The notes beneath the pieces were generated by a model, which had not been told where the DNA came from, made no database searches, and was given only the letters and a program-made list of their open reading frames with translations. Source: Bacillota bacterium (lineage in GTDB: Bacteria; Bacillota_I; Bacilli_A; Acholeplasmatales; Acholeplasmataceae). From it: a stretch of 16,822 nucleotides of DNA. A program made the position numbers and the translations under genes. Shown piece by piece: positions 1-10,197 of this stretch (its first letter is position 1; the number at the start of each line of letters is the position of its first letter). The stretch spans positions 1 to 16,822 of the forward strand of contig JAEWVV010000222.1 in the NCBI GenBank assembly GCA_023458995.1, written 5' to 3'.

Positions 1-2205
<2,205 letters not shown>

Positions 2206-2210
2206 GTCTT

Positions 2211-2217
2211 TCACCTC
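2211..2217 (-). promoter_or_regulatory. Ribosome binding site of the compact helicase gene
   Basis: GAGGTGA lies 5 nt before ATG 2205. It contains an in-frame GTG (2212-2214) that gene finders may take for the start. The Shine-Dalgarno match decides in favour of ATG 2205. Confidence 0.75.
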
Positions 2218-2242
2218 AATTTATATTAGTGAAAAGACAAAC

Positions 2243-4318
2243 TTATTTCTTTTTACGTAAGGATGGATGACTTTCTAAAATCTTTTTGATGCCATGTGGC
2301 ATACCGAATGCAATGGTTGCTACATCTTCATCTACTCTTACGACAACACCTAAACCAAACGTATTATGTTCGACTTTATCTCCTGTCTTAAGAAGATGTC
2401 CGCCACCTTCACTAATACCTTCAATTTGTGGTTCATCAAAACGAAGTCTCGATTCATTAATAAAGCGTGATGGATATGAGTAACGCATCGTTCCATAAAC
2501 CATGCGTTGATCCGCATAACTCATGTAAAGTTTTTCTTTAGCTCTCGTAATACCTACATAAGCGATACGTCTTTCTTCTTCTAATTCAGATGGATTCATC
2601 AGTGATCTATCCGATGGGAAGATGTTTTCTTCCATAACAACCATGAAAACGACTCTAAATTCCAAACCTTTGACTTGATGATAGGTTGATAATCTCACAC
2701 GATCATGATCATCTAACTCTTGATCTTGATCTGAATAAAGTGCGATTTGGTCAAGTTGTTGGGATAACTTCTGGGTAAATGTACCTTCATAATACTGATC
2801 GCCTCTTGTAAAGACGTTTTGTAGTTCTTTTAAGTTATCGATTCTATCATCTGCAATCTCATCATTTTCTGCACGAAGCATATCGATATATCCTGTTTTA
2901 CCCATTAAGTAAGGCATGATTTCTGCAAGATTTTCCATCTCGTCAAATCTTACTTGCATCTCTTCAATCATCTTCTTAAAGTCAAGAAGTGATTGTTTTG
3001 CCTGAGGGGTGAGTTCAGCATAATCAATCGCATCAAACATAGCAACACCAAGTTCTTTTGCTTTTTGTTCAATCTTTTGAATTGAAACAAGACCTATCGA
3101 TCTCTTAGGTACGTTAATAATCCGCTTCAAGAAGAAATCTTGCATCGGATCTACAACAACACGAATATAGGCGAGTGCATCTTTGATTTCTCTTCGTTCA
3201 TAGAAAGAGATACCTCCATAAATCACGTAAGGTAATCCTTCTTTAATCATCGCTTCTTCAAATAATCTTGATAGAGCGTTGTTTCGGTAGAGTACCGCCA
3301 TTTCATCATAGCGTATACCTAATTGTGCTAATCTTCTAATTTCACTAACGACAAAGAAGCTTTCTTTAATATCATTTTGAGCATGATGAATATATGGTGC
3401 TTCACCTAGCCCTAAATTACTTTCAAGCGTTTTAATGGTTGGTCTATTGAAATTATAGTTAATCAGTTGGTTCGCAGCTTTTAAGATTTGATTAGTTGAA
3501 CGATAATTTTGTTCGAGTAAAATTTGTTCAGCACCGAAGTCTTTCATAAATAAACGCGCATTCTCGTAGTTTGCTCCACGGAACCCGTAAATCGACTGAT
3601 CAGGATCACCTACGACAAATACATTCTTATGTCTCATACCCAAAGCTTTAAGTAATCTATACTGAATAATATCAGTATCCTGGAATTCATCAACTAAGAT
3701 ATGTTCAAATGCGGTTTGATAGTGATCTCTAATCTTTGGATAATCTTCAAATAGTTGTAATGGATAAAGAAGTAGGTCATCAAAATCGACGAGTTGATTT
3801 TCTCTTAAATATTCTTGATACTTTTTAAAAATCTTTTCTTCATCCGTTCTTTCAAACTCTTCAAGACGTCTTGTCTTATAAAGTGAGAAAAGGTTTTTTA
3901 AATTCTTAAGTGAAAACATTTTGACATCAAGTTCTAATGACTTAATCATGTCTTGAATAATCTTTTTACCATCATCTTCATCGATCACATTAAAATTCGG
4001 ACGATAGCCATAAGGAAGTTCAGAAATATGCCTTCTTAAAATTTGTAAGCCAAACGCATGGAATGTATATAACCAAACATCCATTGCATGAGGACCTGTC
4101 ATTTCAACAACACGTTGTTTCATTTCACGTGCCGCTTTATTGGTAAATGTAACAGCGAGTATTCGCTTAGGATTAGCTCCATTCATAATGAGATAAGCAA
4201 TCTTTGCTGTTAATGTTTTTGTCTTTCCGGTGCCAGCACCTGCGACAACAAAAAGCGGACCACCTGGGTGGATGACCGCTTTAAATTGAGATTCATTTAG
4301 TGTAGCAAGCCAGTTCAT
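2243..4318 (-). CDS. pcrA: ATP-dependent DNA helicase PcrA (UvrD family)
   Basis: PcrA is the essential Gram-positive 3'-5' SF1A helicase used in repair, plasmid replication and removal of recombinase or RNA polymerase roadblocks. The protein is 691 residues, close to the family's roughly 720. Visible are the Q-motif region LNESQ (7-11), Walker A AGAGTGKT (26-33), TFTNKAAREM (57-66), motif II DEFQDT (210-215), VGDPDQSIYGFRGAN, LEQNYRS, the IVa region LYRNNALSRLFEEA, motif V TYHQVKGLEF and motif VI EEERRIAYVGITRAK. A full 2B region lies between IVa and V. The C-terminus (about the last 50 residues, starting GDKVEHNTFGLGVV) is the Tudor-like tail that in known PcrA/UvrD proteins contacts RNA polymerase. 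The start ATG 4318 follows GGGAG and lies 15 nt beyond the glnS stop. pcrA next to ligA is a common Firmicutes arrangement; here a second helicase gene separates them. Confidence 0.97.
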   Translation of the reverse strand: MNWLATLNESQFKAVIHPGGPLFVVAGAGTGKTKTLTAKIAYLIMNGANPKRILAVTFTNKAAREMKQRVVEMTGPHAMDVWLYTFHAFGLQILRRHISELPYGYRPNFNVIDEDDGKKIIQDMIKSLELDVKMFSLKNLKNLFSLYKTRRLEEFERTDEEKIFKKYQEYLRENQLVDFDDLLLYPLQLFEDYPKIRDHYQTAFEHILVDEFQDTDIIQYRLLKALGMRHKNVFVVGDPDQSIYGFRGANYENARLFMKDFGAEQILLEQNYRSTNQILKAANQLINYNFNRPTIKTLESNLGLGEAPYIHHAQNDIKESFFVVSEIRRLAQLGIRYDEMAVLYRNNALSRLFEEAMIKEGLPYVIYGGISFYERREIKDALAYIRVVVDPMQDFFLKRIINVPKRSIGLVSIQKIEQKAKELGVAMFDAIDYAELTPQAKQSLLDFKKMIEEMQVRFDEMENLAEIMPYLMGKTGYIDMLRAENDEIADDRIDNLKELQNVFTRGDQYYEGTFTQKLSQQLDQIALYSDQDQELDDHDRVRLSTYHQVKGLEFRVVFMVVMEENIFPSDRSLMNPSELEEERRIAYVGITRAKEKLYMSYADQRMVYGTMRYSYPSRFINESRLRFDEPQIEGISEGGGHLLKTGDKVEHNTFGLGVVVRVDEDVATIAFGMPHGIKKILESHPSLRKKK

Positions 4319-4333
4319 GGCACTCCCACTTTC

Positions 4334-5965
4334 TTATTTATATGAGCTCTTTAAAGGTACAATTTCATTAAATACGAGATGTCCTTTATTGGTGTCTAAA
4401 TCTGTATTAAAGTAACCATTTCTGATAAATTGGAATTTATCTTGTGGCTTAACATTTGCAAGTTCTTTTTCAACAAAACCTTCTTTAACCGTCCATGATT
4501 CATTGTTAAAACGATCCATAAGATCCATTTCATCATCACCTTGAATCATTGGTCCAAAGAAATTAAACTTCGCAGGAACTGCTGTAGTTGCTTCAACGAA
4601 GTGAATCGTTCCATTAGGTTTACGTTCATTAAAACCAGAACCAGAACGGGTATTTTCATCATAGGTAGCAAGCACTTCGATGACATTACCTTCACGATCA
4701 TATTTCACATCGACCGCTTTAATAAAGTAAGCATAGAACAATCTTACTTCATCCCCAACAGATAAACGTTTGTATTTGTTATTTGGCTTCGTTACGACGA
4801 AATCATCTTTTTCAATATAAATATGTTTTGAGAAGGGTACCATGCGAGAACCGAGTTCTGGCTTGTCCTGATGATATAATACATCGAAGTATTCCACTTT
4901 ACCTTCTTCGTAGTTTGTAATCGTAACTTTGAGTGGATTTAAAACAGCCATTGCACGTGATGCGCGTTCTGCAAGATCATCACGAAGTGCAGCTTCTAGC
5001 ATATCTGTACCAACAGTTGAATTCACTTTAGATAATCCAGTTGAAATAATAAATTTACGAATCGCTTCAGGAGTGTAGCCTCTACGTCTTAGTCCAGATA
5101 AAGTTGGCATTCTTGGGTCGTCCCAACCAATGACTTTTTTCTCTTCAACAAGTGCACGTAAAAATCTCTTACTCATCACTGTATTTTCAATCGATAAGCG
5201 ACCAAATTCAATTTGGCGTGGAATTTTAGGCATTTCAGTTTCTTTAACGACCCAGTCGTATAAAGGACGGTGATCTTCAAACTCTAATGAACAGAGTGAA
5301 TGTGTGATTCCTTCAATCGCATCTTCAAGTGGATGAGCGTAATCATACATGGGATAGATGCACCATTTCTTACCTGTATTGTGGTGTTCTGCAAAACTTA
5401 TACGATAGATCACGGGATCTCTCATATTCATGTTAGGTGATGTCATATCGATTTTTGCACGTAGGACACATTCACCTTCTTTGAATTTTCCTTCTCTCAT
5501 CTCATTGAATAAAGTTAAATTTTCTTCAACAGATCTATTACGATAAGGTGATTCTTTACCTGGTGTTTGTAGGTTTCCACGATCTTTTGCGATTTGATCA
5601 GCGGTTGAATGATCAACATAAGCTAATCCCTTTTTAATTAAAAGAACTGCTCTGTTAAACATTTCTTCAAAATAGTCACTTGCAAAAAGAATTCGCTTTG
5701 GTTCATAACCTAACCAACGAATATCTTCTAATATCGACTTAACGTAGATGTCATCTTCCTTACTTGGATTGGTGTCATCATATCTTAGGTTTGTCGATCC
5801 ACCATATTGTAATGCACTTTCAAAGTCTATGATAATTGCACGTGCATGTCCAATGTGTAAAAATCCATTGGGTTCTGGTGGGAAGCGGGTAATAATCTCT
5901 TTATGTTTACCAGATTCTAAATCCGCTTCAATGATTGTTGTAATAAAATTGGAAATTTTTTCCAT
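4334..5965 (-). CDS. glnS: Glutaminyl-tRNA synthetase GlnRS
   Basis: GlnRS charges tRNA-Gln directly with glutamine. The 543-residue protein matches the usual length of about 550. The class I signature FPPEPNGFLHIGH carries HIGH at 37-40. The KMSKS-equivalent is VMSKRFL, near residue 262. The GlnRS-specific blocks AHPLEDAIEGITHSLCSLEF and DDPRMPTLSGLRRRGYTPEA separate it from GluRS. The C-terminal half is the beta-barrel anticodon-binding region. The start ATG 5965 is preceded by GAGGTGAC with good spacing and a strong promoter upstream, making glnS the first gene of the operon glnS-pcrA-helicase-ligA. Most Firmicutes make Gln-tRNA indirectly with GatCAB and lack GlnRS, so its presence is notable and fits acquisition by transfer in the lineage. 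That origin is inference and was not tested. Confidence 0.97.
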   Translation of the reverse strand: MEKISNFITTIIEADLESGKHKEIITRFPPEPNGFLHIGHARAIIIDFESALQYGGSTNLRYDDTNPSKEDDIYVKSILEDIRWLGYEPKRILFASDYFEEMFNRAVLLIKKGLAYVDHSTADQIAKDRGNLQTPGKESPYRNRSVEENLTLFNEMREGKFKEGECVLRAKIDMTSPNMNMRDPVIYRISFAEHHNTGKKWCIYPMYDYAHPLEDAIEGITHSLCSLEFEDHRPLYDWVVKETEMPKIPRQIEFGRLSIENTVMSKRFLRALVEEKKVIGWDDPRMPTLSGLRRRGYTPEAIRKFIISTGLSKVNSTVGTDMLEAALRDDLAERASRAMAVLNPLKVTITNYEEGKVEYFDVLYHQDKPELGSRMVPFSKHIYIEKDDFVVTKPNNKYKRLSVGDEVRLFYAYFIKAVDVKYDREGNVIEVLATYDENTRSGSGFNERKPNGTIHFVEATTAVPAKFNFFGPMIQGDDEMDLMDRFNNESWTVKEGFVEKELANVKPQDKFQFIRNGYFNTDLDTNKGHLVFNEIVPLKSSYK

Positions 5966-5990
5966 AATAAGTCACCTCATTGTCTCATCT

Positions 5991-6019
5991 ATTATATGAT
6001 AAATATGCCTAAACTACAA
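5991..6019 (-). promoter_or_regulatory. Sigma-A type promoter of the glnS operon
   Basis: On the minus strand TTGTAG (6014-6019) is followed by a 17-nt spacer and a perfect TATAAT (5991-5996). It sits directly behind the terminator of the preceding gene and about 26 nt upstream of the glnS start, so it should drive glnS, pcrA, the compact helicase and ligA. Confidence 0.8.
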
Positions 6020-6031
6020 GTTTAGATACAT

Positions 6032-6063
6032 AAAAAACGCCTTCATTTTCATCATGAAGACGT
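6032..6063 (-). terminator. Rho-independent terminator of the 553-residue protein gene
   Basis: On the minus strand a 10-bp stem (ACGTCTTCAT paired with ATGAAGGCGT, one G-T pair) closes a 7-nt loop and is followed by TTTTTT. It begins 18 nt after the stop codon and ends 12 nt before the glnS -35 box. Confidence 0.88.
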
Positions 6064-6081
6064 TTGTTTGGAAATCTTAAG

Positions 6082-7743
6082 CTATGGAAGTAAATTAAAG
6101 AGATCCGCGTAATCGATATCTGTGTTTTCAAATGCAGCAACTAAGTCATTAAAGAGTTGTTCCCGCTCTGCATCGGTTAGGTCATCAAGAGCAGCAACTA
6201 AATCTTCAACCGCGGCTTCTGGATCACCACTTGGGTCTTGAACTTCTGATAATAAATCATTAATTGCATTATTTAATTCAGGTGGATACGCTGGATTATC
6301 AGCAATTTGATCAAGAACATCTTGAACCGCACCTTGAATTTCTGCAAGTGGAATGGTTTCGTTTAATGAGATGTACATACGAAGGCTATTTGCTGTTAGT
6401 ACAACAGATTCAATACCCATGCCTGCAGCATCCATCTGCTCATCAAAGTCTTTAATCACAAATGCACCATTATCAATAATTTCGTTTTCACCTAACATGG
6501 TTAAAACGTTTGTGATATGTTCATTTGATAATGTGACTTCCCCGGCATTCAGTTCATTTAAGACAATACGTAAGTCAGAACCAGAAATCTCAGGGGTAGC
6601 TTCAATCTTAATAATCGTTTGGAATACTTTTAATGGATCAGCTGTATCTTTAATCTTAAGCGGAATATTAACAATAAAGTCACTATTCATCGTGATATAA
6701 GGCACATATGCTTCCATCGTATACTTCTCAAAGAGTGGTGAAGAAATAAGTATACCTGGCGATGTTTGATTTTGACGCATAAAGTATTCAAACATTCTGT
6801 TTAATGTAAAAGGATCTAAGTCAATAAATGGTGTTGGATTATCTCCACCAAGTGTAGAAAAAATCATTGTGCTTGCTTTCGATGCTAAGATTGATTGAAG
6901 ATGTGCATCATTTAAAATCTTATCAGCTTCCGCAAGTACATAAGGTATTGTAGCATCCTTAGTCTTACCTAATGCGAGATCAACATCAAAGTTTTCATCT
7001 TCAAATCCAATTTCTAGTAATTCATTTTCTTTAATGAATGCTAAAAGTGAACGAATCATTGCTTTTTGTTGTTCTTCTTCAATTGATTTTTCAATTACAG
7101 AATCAACACTCATTCTAATTTCTCTTTTGGATGCATCAAATGTTGCAAGACCATTGAGCTGTCCATCAATTAAATCTTTAATCGATTGACCAGCGACTTG
7201 TTCAGTCACCCATGAAGCAACACTAAATGTCCATGCTAATGGTAAATTACCAATCGTTAACTTATCAAGTTTTAAGACGATTTCATCGGTATCAGCAGTA
7301 ATTTTAAATGCAATTAATAATCTTGTTTTATACGTAAATGATGAAATGAAGACGTGAGCACCAGATTCAATCTCAACGACATCATCTTTAAATCTTACCC
7401 ATGAACCTTGATAACCAAAATAATCTTCTTTAATCACGTAATTCTTTTGGTCGTCTGATGCAGAGTCAACTAAATAATTCGCATTCACTTGACGCATTTG
7501 ATCTAAGATCAGTGCATTGGCATCCGTTTGCGCTAGCGATAAACCTATGGTTGAATTCACGTCATTTGTTTCTAAGAAACTATCAACATCTTCTTGAATC
7601 ATTCCCGTTAATGACACAGCTTCAACATCACTAAAATCAGCAGTTGGAATCGTTACTGGTTTGTAGAGTAACGCCAAAATAATTAAAGGAATTGCCAAAA
7701 GAGACAAGATCGGCAAAACGATGAGCTTAAATAAAAACTTCAT
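6082..7743 (-). CDS. Membrane-anchored extracytoplasmic protein of unknown function
   Basis: I do not recognise this 553-residue protein with confidence. Residues about 5-27 form one hydrophobic segment after MKFLFK, an uncleaved signal anchor or signal peptide with no lipobox cysteine, so the remainder should lie outside the membrane. There are no cysteines. The body alternates beta-type hydrophobic stretches (such as KLDKLTIGNLPLAW) with helical ones. The last 60 or so residues are strongly acidic and helical, with a near-repeat DLVAALDDLT / DLVAAFENTD. The KLTIGNLPL block loosely resembles YpmS/DUF2140-type or AsmA-like lipid-associated proteins; this is a weak guess. The start ATG 7743 has an excellent AAAGGAGTGAT. 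It is monocistronic, with its own promoter and terminator. Its promoter region is shared with a divergent small membrane protein gene. Confidence 0.9.
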   Translation of the reverse strand: MKFLFKLIVLPILSLLAIPLIILALLYKPVTIPTADFSDVEAVSLTGMIQEDVDSFLETNDVNSTIGLSLAQTDANALILDQMRQVNANYLVDSASDDQKNYVIKEDYFGYQGSWVRFKDDVVEIESGAHVFISSFTYKTRLLIAFKITADTDEIVLKLDKLTIGNLPLAWTFSVASWVTEQVAGQSIKDLIDGQLNGLATFDASKREIRMSVDSVIEKSIEEEQQKAMIRSLLAFIKENELLEIGFEDENFDVDLALGKTKDATIPYVLAEADKILNDAHLQSILASKASTMIFSTLGGDNPTPFIDLDPFTLNRMFEYFMRQNQTSPGILISSPLFEKYTMEAYVPYITMNSDFIVNIPLKIKDTADPLKVFQTIIKIEATPEISGSDLRIVLNELNAGEVTLSNEHITNVLTMLGENEIIDNGAFVIKDFDEQMDAAGMGIESVVLTANSLRMYISLNETIPLAEIQGAVQDVLDQIADNPAYPPELNNAINDLLSEVQDPSGDPEAAVEDLVAALDDLTDAEREQLFNDLVAAFENTDIDYADLFNLLP

Positions 7744-7769
7744 AAATCATCACTCCTTTTGTTATCTTT

Positions 7770-7798
7770 ATCATAATACCAATGTATATAAAATACAA
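7770..7798 (-). promoter_or_regulatory. Promoter of the 553-residue protein gene
   Basis: On the minus strand TTGTAT (7793-7798), a 17-nt spacer and TATGAT (7770-7775) precede the Shine-Dalgarno AAAGGAGTGAT. The -35 box lies inside the left arm of the 17-bp inverted repeat at 7791-7880, so a protein bound there would affect polymerase binding. Confidence 0.65.
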
Positions 7799-7880
7799 TA
7801 CATTCGCCTTCGATTTAAATGATACCATAAAAAAGAAAAAATCAAGGAATAATGCATAGCCATGCGAATGTATTGCATTT
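7791..7880. repeat. 17-bp inverted repeat in the divergent promoter region
   Basis: Left arm AAATACAATACATTCGC (7791-7807) and right arm GCGAATGTATTGCATTT (7864-7880) are inverted copies matching at 16 of 17 positions, separated by 56 bp. Read outward toward each flanking gene, both give GCGAATGTATTGYATTT, so each divergent gene has the same element upstream in the same orientation. The left copy contains the likely -35 TTGTAT of the leftward gene. The right copy contains TTGCAT, which has a weak -10-like TAACAT 16 nt downstream. The stem is not followed by a U-run in either direction, so I read it as a pair of regulator sites or duplicated promoter elements and not as a terminator. Confidence 0.7.
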
Positions 7881-7887
7881 GATCTTA

Positions 7888-7915
7888 TTTAAGTTAACAT
7901 TAACTATGTTATAAT
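7888..7915 (+). promoter_or_regulatory. Candidate promoter of the 75-residue membrane protein gene
   Basis: A perfect TATAAT at 7910-7915 lies about 28 nt before the start codon. The -35 is weak (TTTAAG at 7888-7893, 16-nt spacer). An alternative upstream promoter uses TTGCAT (7873-7878) in the inverted repeat with TAACAT (7895-7900). Confidence 0.5.
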
Positions 7916-7943
7916 ACTTATAAGACGAATCAAGGGGGCACAT

Positions 7944-8171
7944 ATGAAAATAGAAACATCAAGACTTATTTCATTTTTTTACTGGATGCGCAGTATATCT
8001 TTTGCCATGCAGGCTATCTTCGTGATTGTTTTAGTTTTAATTGCCTCAGTTTCTAATCAAAAACCTTGGCTTAATGTTGTCATATCTCATCCACTGTTTG
8101 GCTGGACAATATTCTTTTTGTGTGTTGCAGTCATTAGTTCAGTAACCATCGAACATCTCGAAAAGAGATAA
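7944..8171 (+). CDS. Small membrane protein with two predicted transmembrane helices
   Basis: This is the only plus-strand gene in the window, 75 residues, not recognised. Two hydrophobic segments, about residues 18-37 and 50-67, are joined by a short polar stretch (SNQKPWLNVVISH); the tail EHLEKR is charged. A helical hairpin in the membrane is the simplest reading. The start ATG 7944 follows AAGGGGG at 5 nt spacing, and a TATAAT lies upstream, which together support real expression. The gene is divergent from the 553-residue exported protein and shares with it the 17-bp upstream element. It is convergent with tsaD, with only 16 nt between the two stop codons. A functional link to the divergent gene is plausible but inferred from layout only. 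Confidence 0.75.
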   Translation: MKIETSRLISFFYWMRSISFAMQAIFVIVLVLIASVSNQKPWLNVVISHPLFGWTIFFLCVAVISSVTIEHLEKR

Positions 8172-8187
8172 AAAAAAGATAAAAGCT

Positions 8188-9192
8188 TTAGCCTTCATCT
8201 TCAACTGAAAGGGTCGATTCTCCACCGAGTAAATAATTCGGAAGAGCACCCTTTTTTTGATATTGGTAATACGCCGCAGCACCGATCATTGCAGCATTAT
8301 CTGTGCAGTAATCCATACTTGGAAATATGATTTCAAACCCAGGTATTTCAGCACCAATACGTTTTCTAAGTCCTTTGTTTGCAGCTACCCCACCAGCAAC
8401 GATAATTTGTTTAACGTTATAAGTTTGTGCAGCAAGTCTTGTTTTTTCGATAATAACATCTAGTACAGATGCTTGAAAGGATGCACACATATTAGGAATA
8501 TTAATGGTTTCACCACGTTGTTCAGCGTTATGCACTAAATTGATCACAGCACTCTTTAAACCTGAAAAACTAAAATGAAATTCTTTGCGATCTAAAAATG
8601 GTCGAGGTAGGTGATATGTATCTTCACCTTCATGTGCAAGTTTATCAACCAAAGGTCCTCCTGGATAGCTTAATCCAAGTGTACGTGCAACTTTATCATA
8701 AGCTTCGCCCACAGCATCATCTTGGGTTGTACCAAGAAGTTCAAATGACATATGGTCTTTCATATAAATCAGTTCTGTATGACCACCAGAGATCAGAAGT
8801 GCAAGTGCAGGAAGTTTCATTTCATGCTCAATGTTTGCTGCATAAATATGTCCATGTAAATGATTAACACCAATTAAAGGTAGACCGTTCGCATACGCAA
8901 ATGCGGTTGCTGCATTAATACCTACAAGGAGTGATCCAATCAATCCTGGTCCTTTTGTTACAGCAACTAAGTCTAAGTCTTTAGGTTCAATATTGGCTTG
9001 ATGAAGCGCTTCTTCAAAGATGCGAGTCATATGAACAACATGATTTCTTGACGCAATTTCTGGAACAACTCCACCAAATGCTTGATGGATATCAATTTGT
9101 GATAATACGATATGTGATAAAACTTCTTTTCCATCTTTAACGATAGCAACCGAACTTTCATCACACGATGATTCAACAGCGAGTATAATCAT
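8188..9192 (-). CDS. tsaD: tRNA N6-threonylcarbamoyladenosine transferase TsaD
   Basis: TsaD transfers the threonylcarbamoyl group from threonylcarbamoyl-AMP to A37 of tRNAs reading ANN codons, acting with TsaB and TsaE. The 334 residues match the family length of about 336-340. The N-terminal ESSCDESS (7-14), GVVPEIASR (41-49), [11 protein letters not shown] (81-91) and the metal-binding HLHGH with His111 and His115 are present. So are [40 protein letters not shown] and the metal-binding CTDNAAMIG near the C-terminus. The start ATG 9192 overlaps the rimI stop as ATGA and has a near-consensus Shine-Dalgarno AAGGAGGTGA at 9197-9206. This is the last gene of the operon. Only a poor hairpin (6 bp, 2-nt loop) precedes the T-rich stretch after its stop, so the transcript may read into the convergent small gene. 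Confidence 0.98.
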   Translation of the reverse strand: MIILAVESSCDESSVAIVKDGKEVLSHIVLSQIDIHQAFGGVVPEIASRNHVVHMTRIFEEALHQANIEPKDLDLVAVTKGPGLIGSLLVGINAATAFAYANGLPLIGVNHLHGHIYAANIEHEMKLPALALLISGGHTELIYMKDHMSFELLGTTQDDAVGEAYDKVARTLGLSYPGGPLVDKLAHEGEDTYHLPRPFLDRKEFHFSFSGLKSAVINLVHNAEQRGETINIPNMCASFQASVLDVIIEKTRLAAQTYNVKQIIVAGGVAANKGLRKRIGAEIPGFEIIFPSMDYCTDNAAMIGAAAYYQYQKKGALPNYLLGGESTLSVEDEG

Positions 9193-9623
9193 AGACTCAC
9201 CTCCTTCATATAAACAATAGCATCCTCTGTCTTATAATAATTCTTTCTGATGTGAGAGCGCTTAAAACCACATGACTCATATAATTTTTGGGCACTTATA
9301 TTACTTTCTCTAACTTCTAGAGTCAGTTGTTTAATGCCTTCTTTTTCTAAAATGTTCAAGACATAAAGTAAAAGTTCTTTCCCATAGCCTTGTCTTTGTT
9401 TTTCTGGTACAACCGCGAAGTTCATCATATCTGCTTGATCATCCACACGAAGACCAATAAACCCTGAAAAACCTTTATCATCTTCGATAATATACATTCT
9501 TGCAAACGGATTTAGGCTTAACTCATCATACAAAAAAGATTCGCCTAAGGATTCATGAAAAACCGACATTTCTAAATTGACAATGTTTGGAATATCATTA
9601 AGATTCGCTCTTCTGATCAGCAT
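9189..9623 (-). CDS. rimI: RimI-like N-alpha-acetyltransferase (GNAT family)
   Basis: RimI is a GNAT-fold acetyltransferase that in Escherichia coli acetylates the N-terminus of ribosomal protein S18. In Firmicutes it typically sits between tsaB and tsaD, as here. The protein has 144 residues. The acetyl-CoA pyrophosphate-binding motif reads QRQGYG (76-81), followed by the RimI-type block [19 protein letters not shown] and a terminal [14 protein letters not shown] with the usual tyrosines. It overlaps tsaB by 26 nt and tsaD by 4 nt, so the three are translationally coupled. Its ribosome site is weak (GGAAGCGGAAAATA before ATG 9623), consistent with dependence on coupling. Actual substrate is not determined by the sequence. 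Confidence 0.93.
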   Translation of the reverse strand: MLIRRANLNDIPNIVNLEMSVFHESLGESFLYDELSLNPFARMYIIEDDKGFSGFIGLRVDDQADMMNFAVVPEKQRQGYGKELLLYVLNILEKEGIKQLTLEVRESNISAQKLYESCGFKRSHIRKNYYKTEDAIVYMKEVSL

Positions 9624-10197
9624 TATTTTCCGCTTCCGTTCTTCTTAAATACATGGGTACTAAACCATGGATATCGGTGACATATGTAGATTTCTCACGA
9701 AGTAATTTGGGTGAAACCATAAAGCTTCGATCATCGATAAATACTGTTTGTGCAGATCTATAAATCTCACTATCTTGTAAGTCAGATAGTTTTCTATATC
9801 CATCACTTAAAAGTATTTCACCTTGATCATAGACGCCTGAAAAAACATAACCACGTCTTGCATCAATGAGTGCAGCTACCTTATGGTCATATCCTGATGT
9901 CATAAAGAATAAAGAACTAATGACTTTTAACTTAACGTTTTTAGCATAAGCTAGCATCTTACCGACGACAACTGCGATTCTAATACCTGTATATGAACCA
10001 GGTCCATAACCAATAATGAGTTCATCGATTTTATCTAAGCTAAGTTTATTACGTTTTAAAACTTGATCGATACGATCGACCAAATATTTTGCATGATCAC
10101 GACTTGCAATACGAATGCTGTAATCGATTAAAATGTCGTCTTTAGCAAGACCAACGTACATCACATTCGTTGATACATCAAAGAATAATGTTCTCAT
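9598..10197 (-). CDS. tsaB: tRNA t6A biosynthesis protein TsaB
   Basis: TsaB is the catalytically inactive paralogue of TsaD that forms the scaffold of the TsaB-TsaD-TsaE complex. The 199-residue length is slightly below the typical 220-230 residues. Seen are the N-terminal FFDVSTNVMYVGL with the ASKHA-type strand, the family signature GYGPGSYTGIRI (63-74), ALIDARRGYVFSGVYDQGE, and the C-terminal VPMYLRR that usually closes the family. The start ATG 10197 overlaps the tsaE stop as ATGA. The 3' end overlaps rimI by 26 nt. The tail after the last conserved arginine is short and charged. Confidence 0.95.
   Translation of the reverse strand: MRTLFFDVSTNVMYVGLAKDDILIDYSIRIASRDHAKYLVDRIDQVLKRNKLSLDKIDELIIGYGPGSYTGIRIAVVVGKMLAYAKNVKLKVISSLFFMTSGYDHKVAALIDARRGYVFSGVYDQGEILLSDGYRKLSDLQDSEIYRSAQTVFIDDRSFMVSPKLLREKSTYVTDIHGLVPMYLRRTEAENNADQKSES

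Noticed and set aside
5748..5999. Plus-strand open frame over the glnS start and promoter
   Set aside because: It covers the conserved glnS N-terminus in antisense and has no independent coding evidence.
7791..7880. MITE or insertion-sequence remnant bounded by the inverted repeat
   Set aside because: No target-site duplication flanks the arms, there is no transposase sequence nearby, and the left arm coincides with a promoter element; a regulatory explanation fits better.
8172..8200. Terminator between tsaD and the convergent small gene
   Set aside because: The only stem near the T-rich stretch is about 6 bp with a 2-nt loop and a G-T pair; too weak to call, although termination here cannot be excluded.
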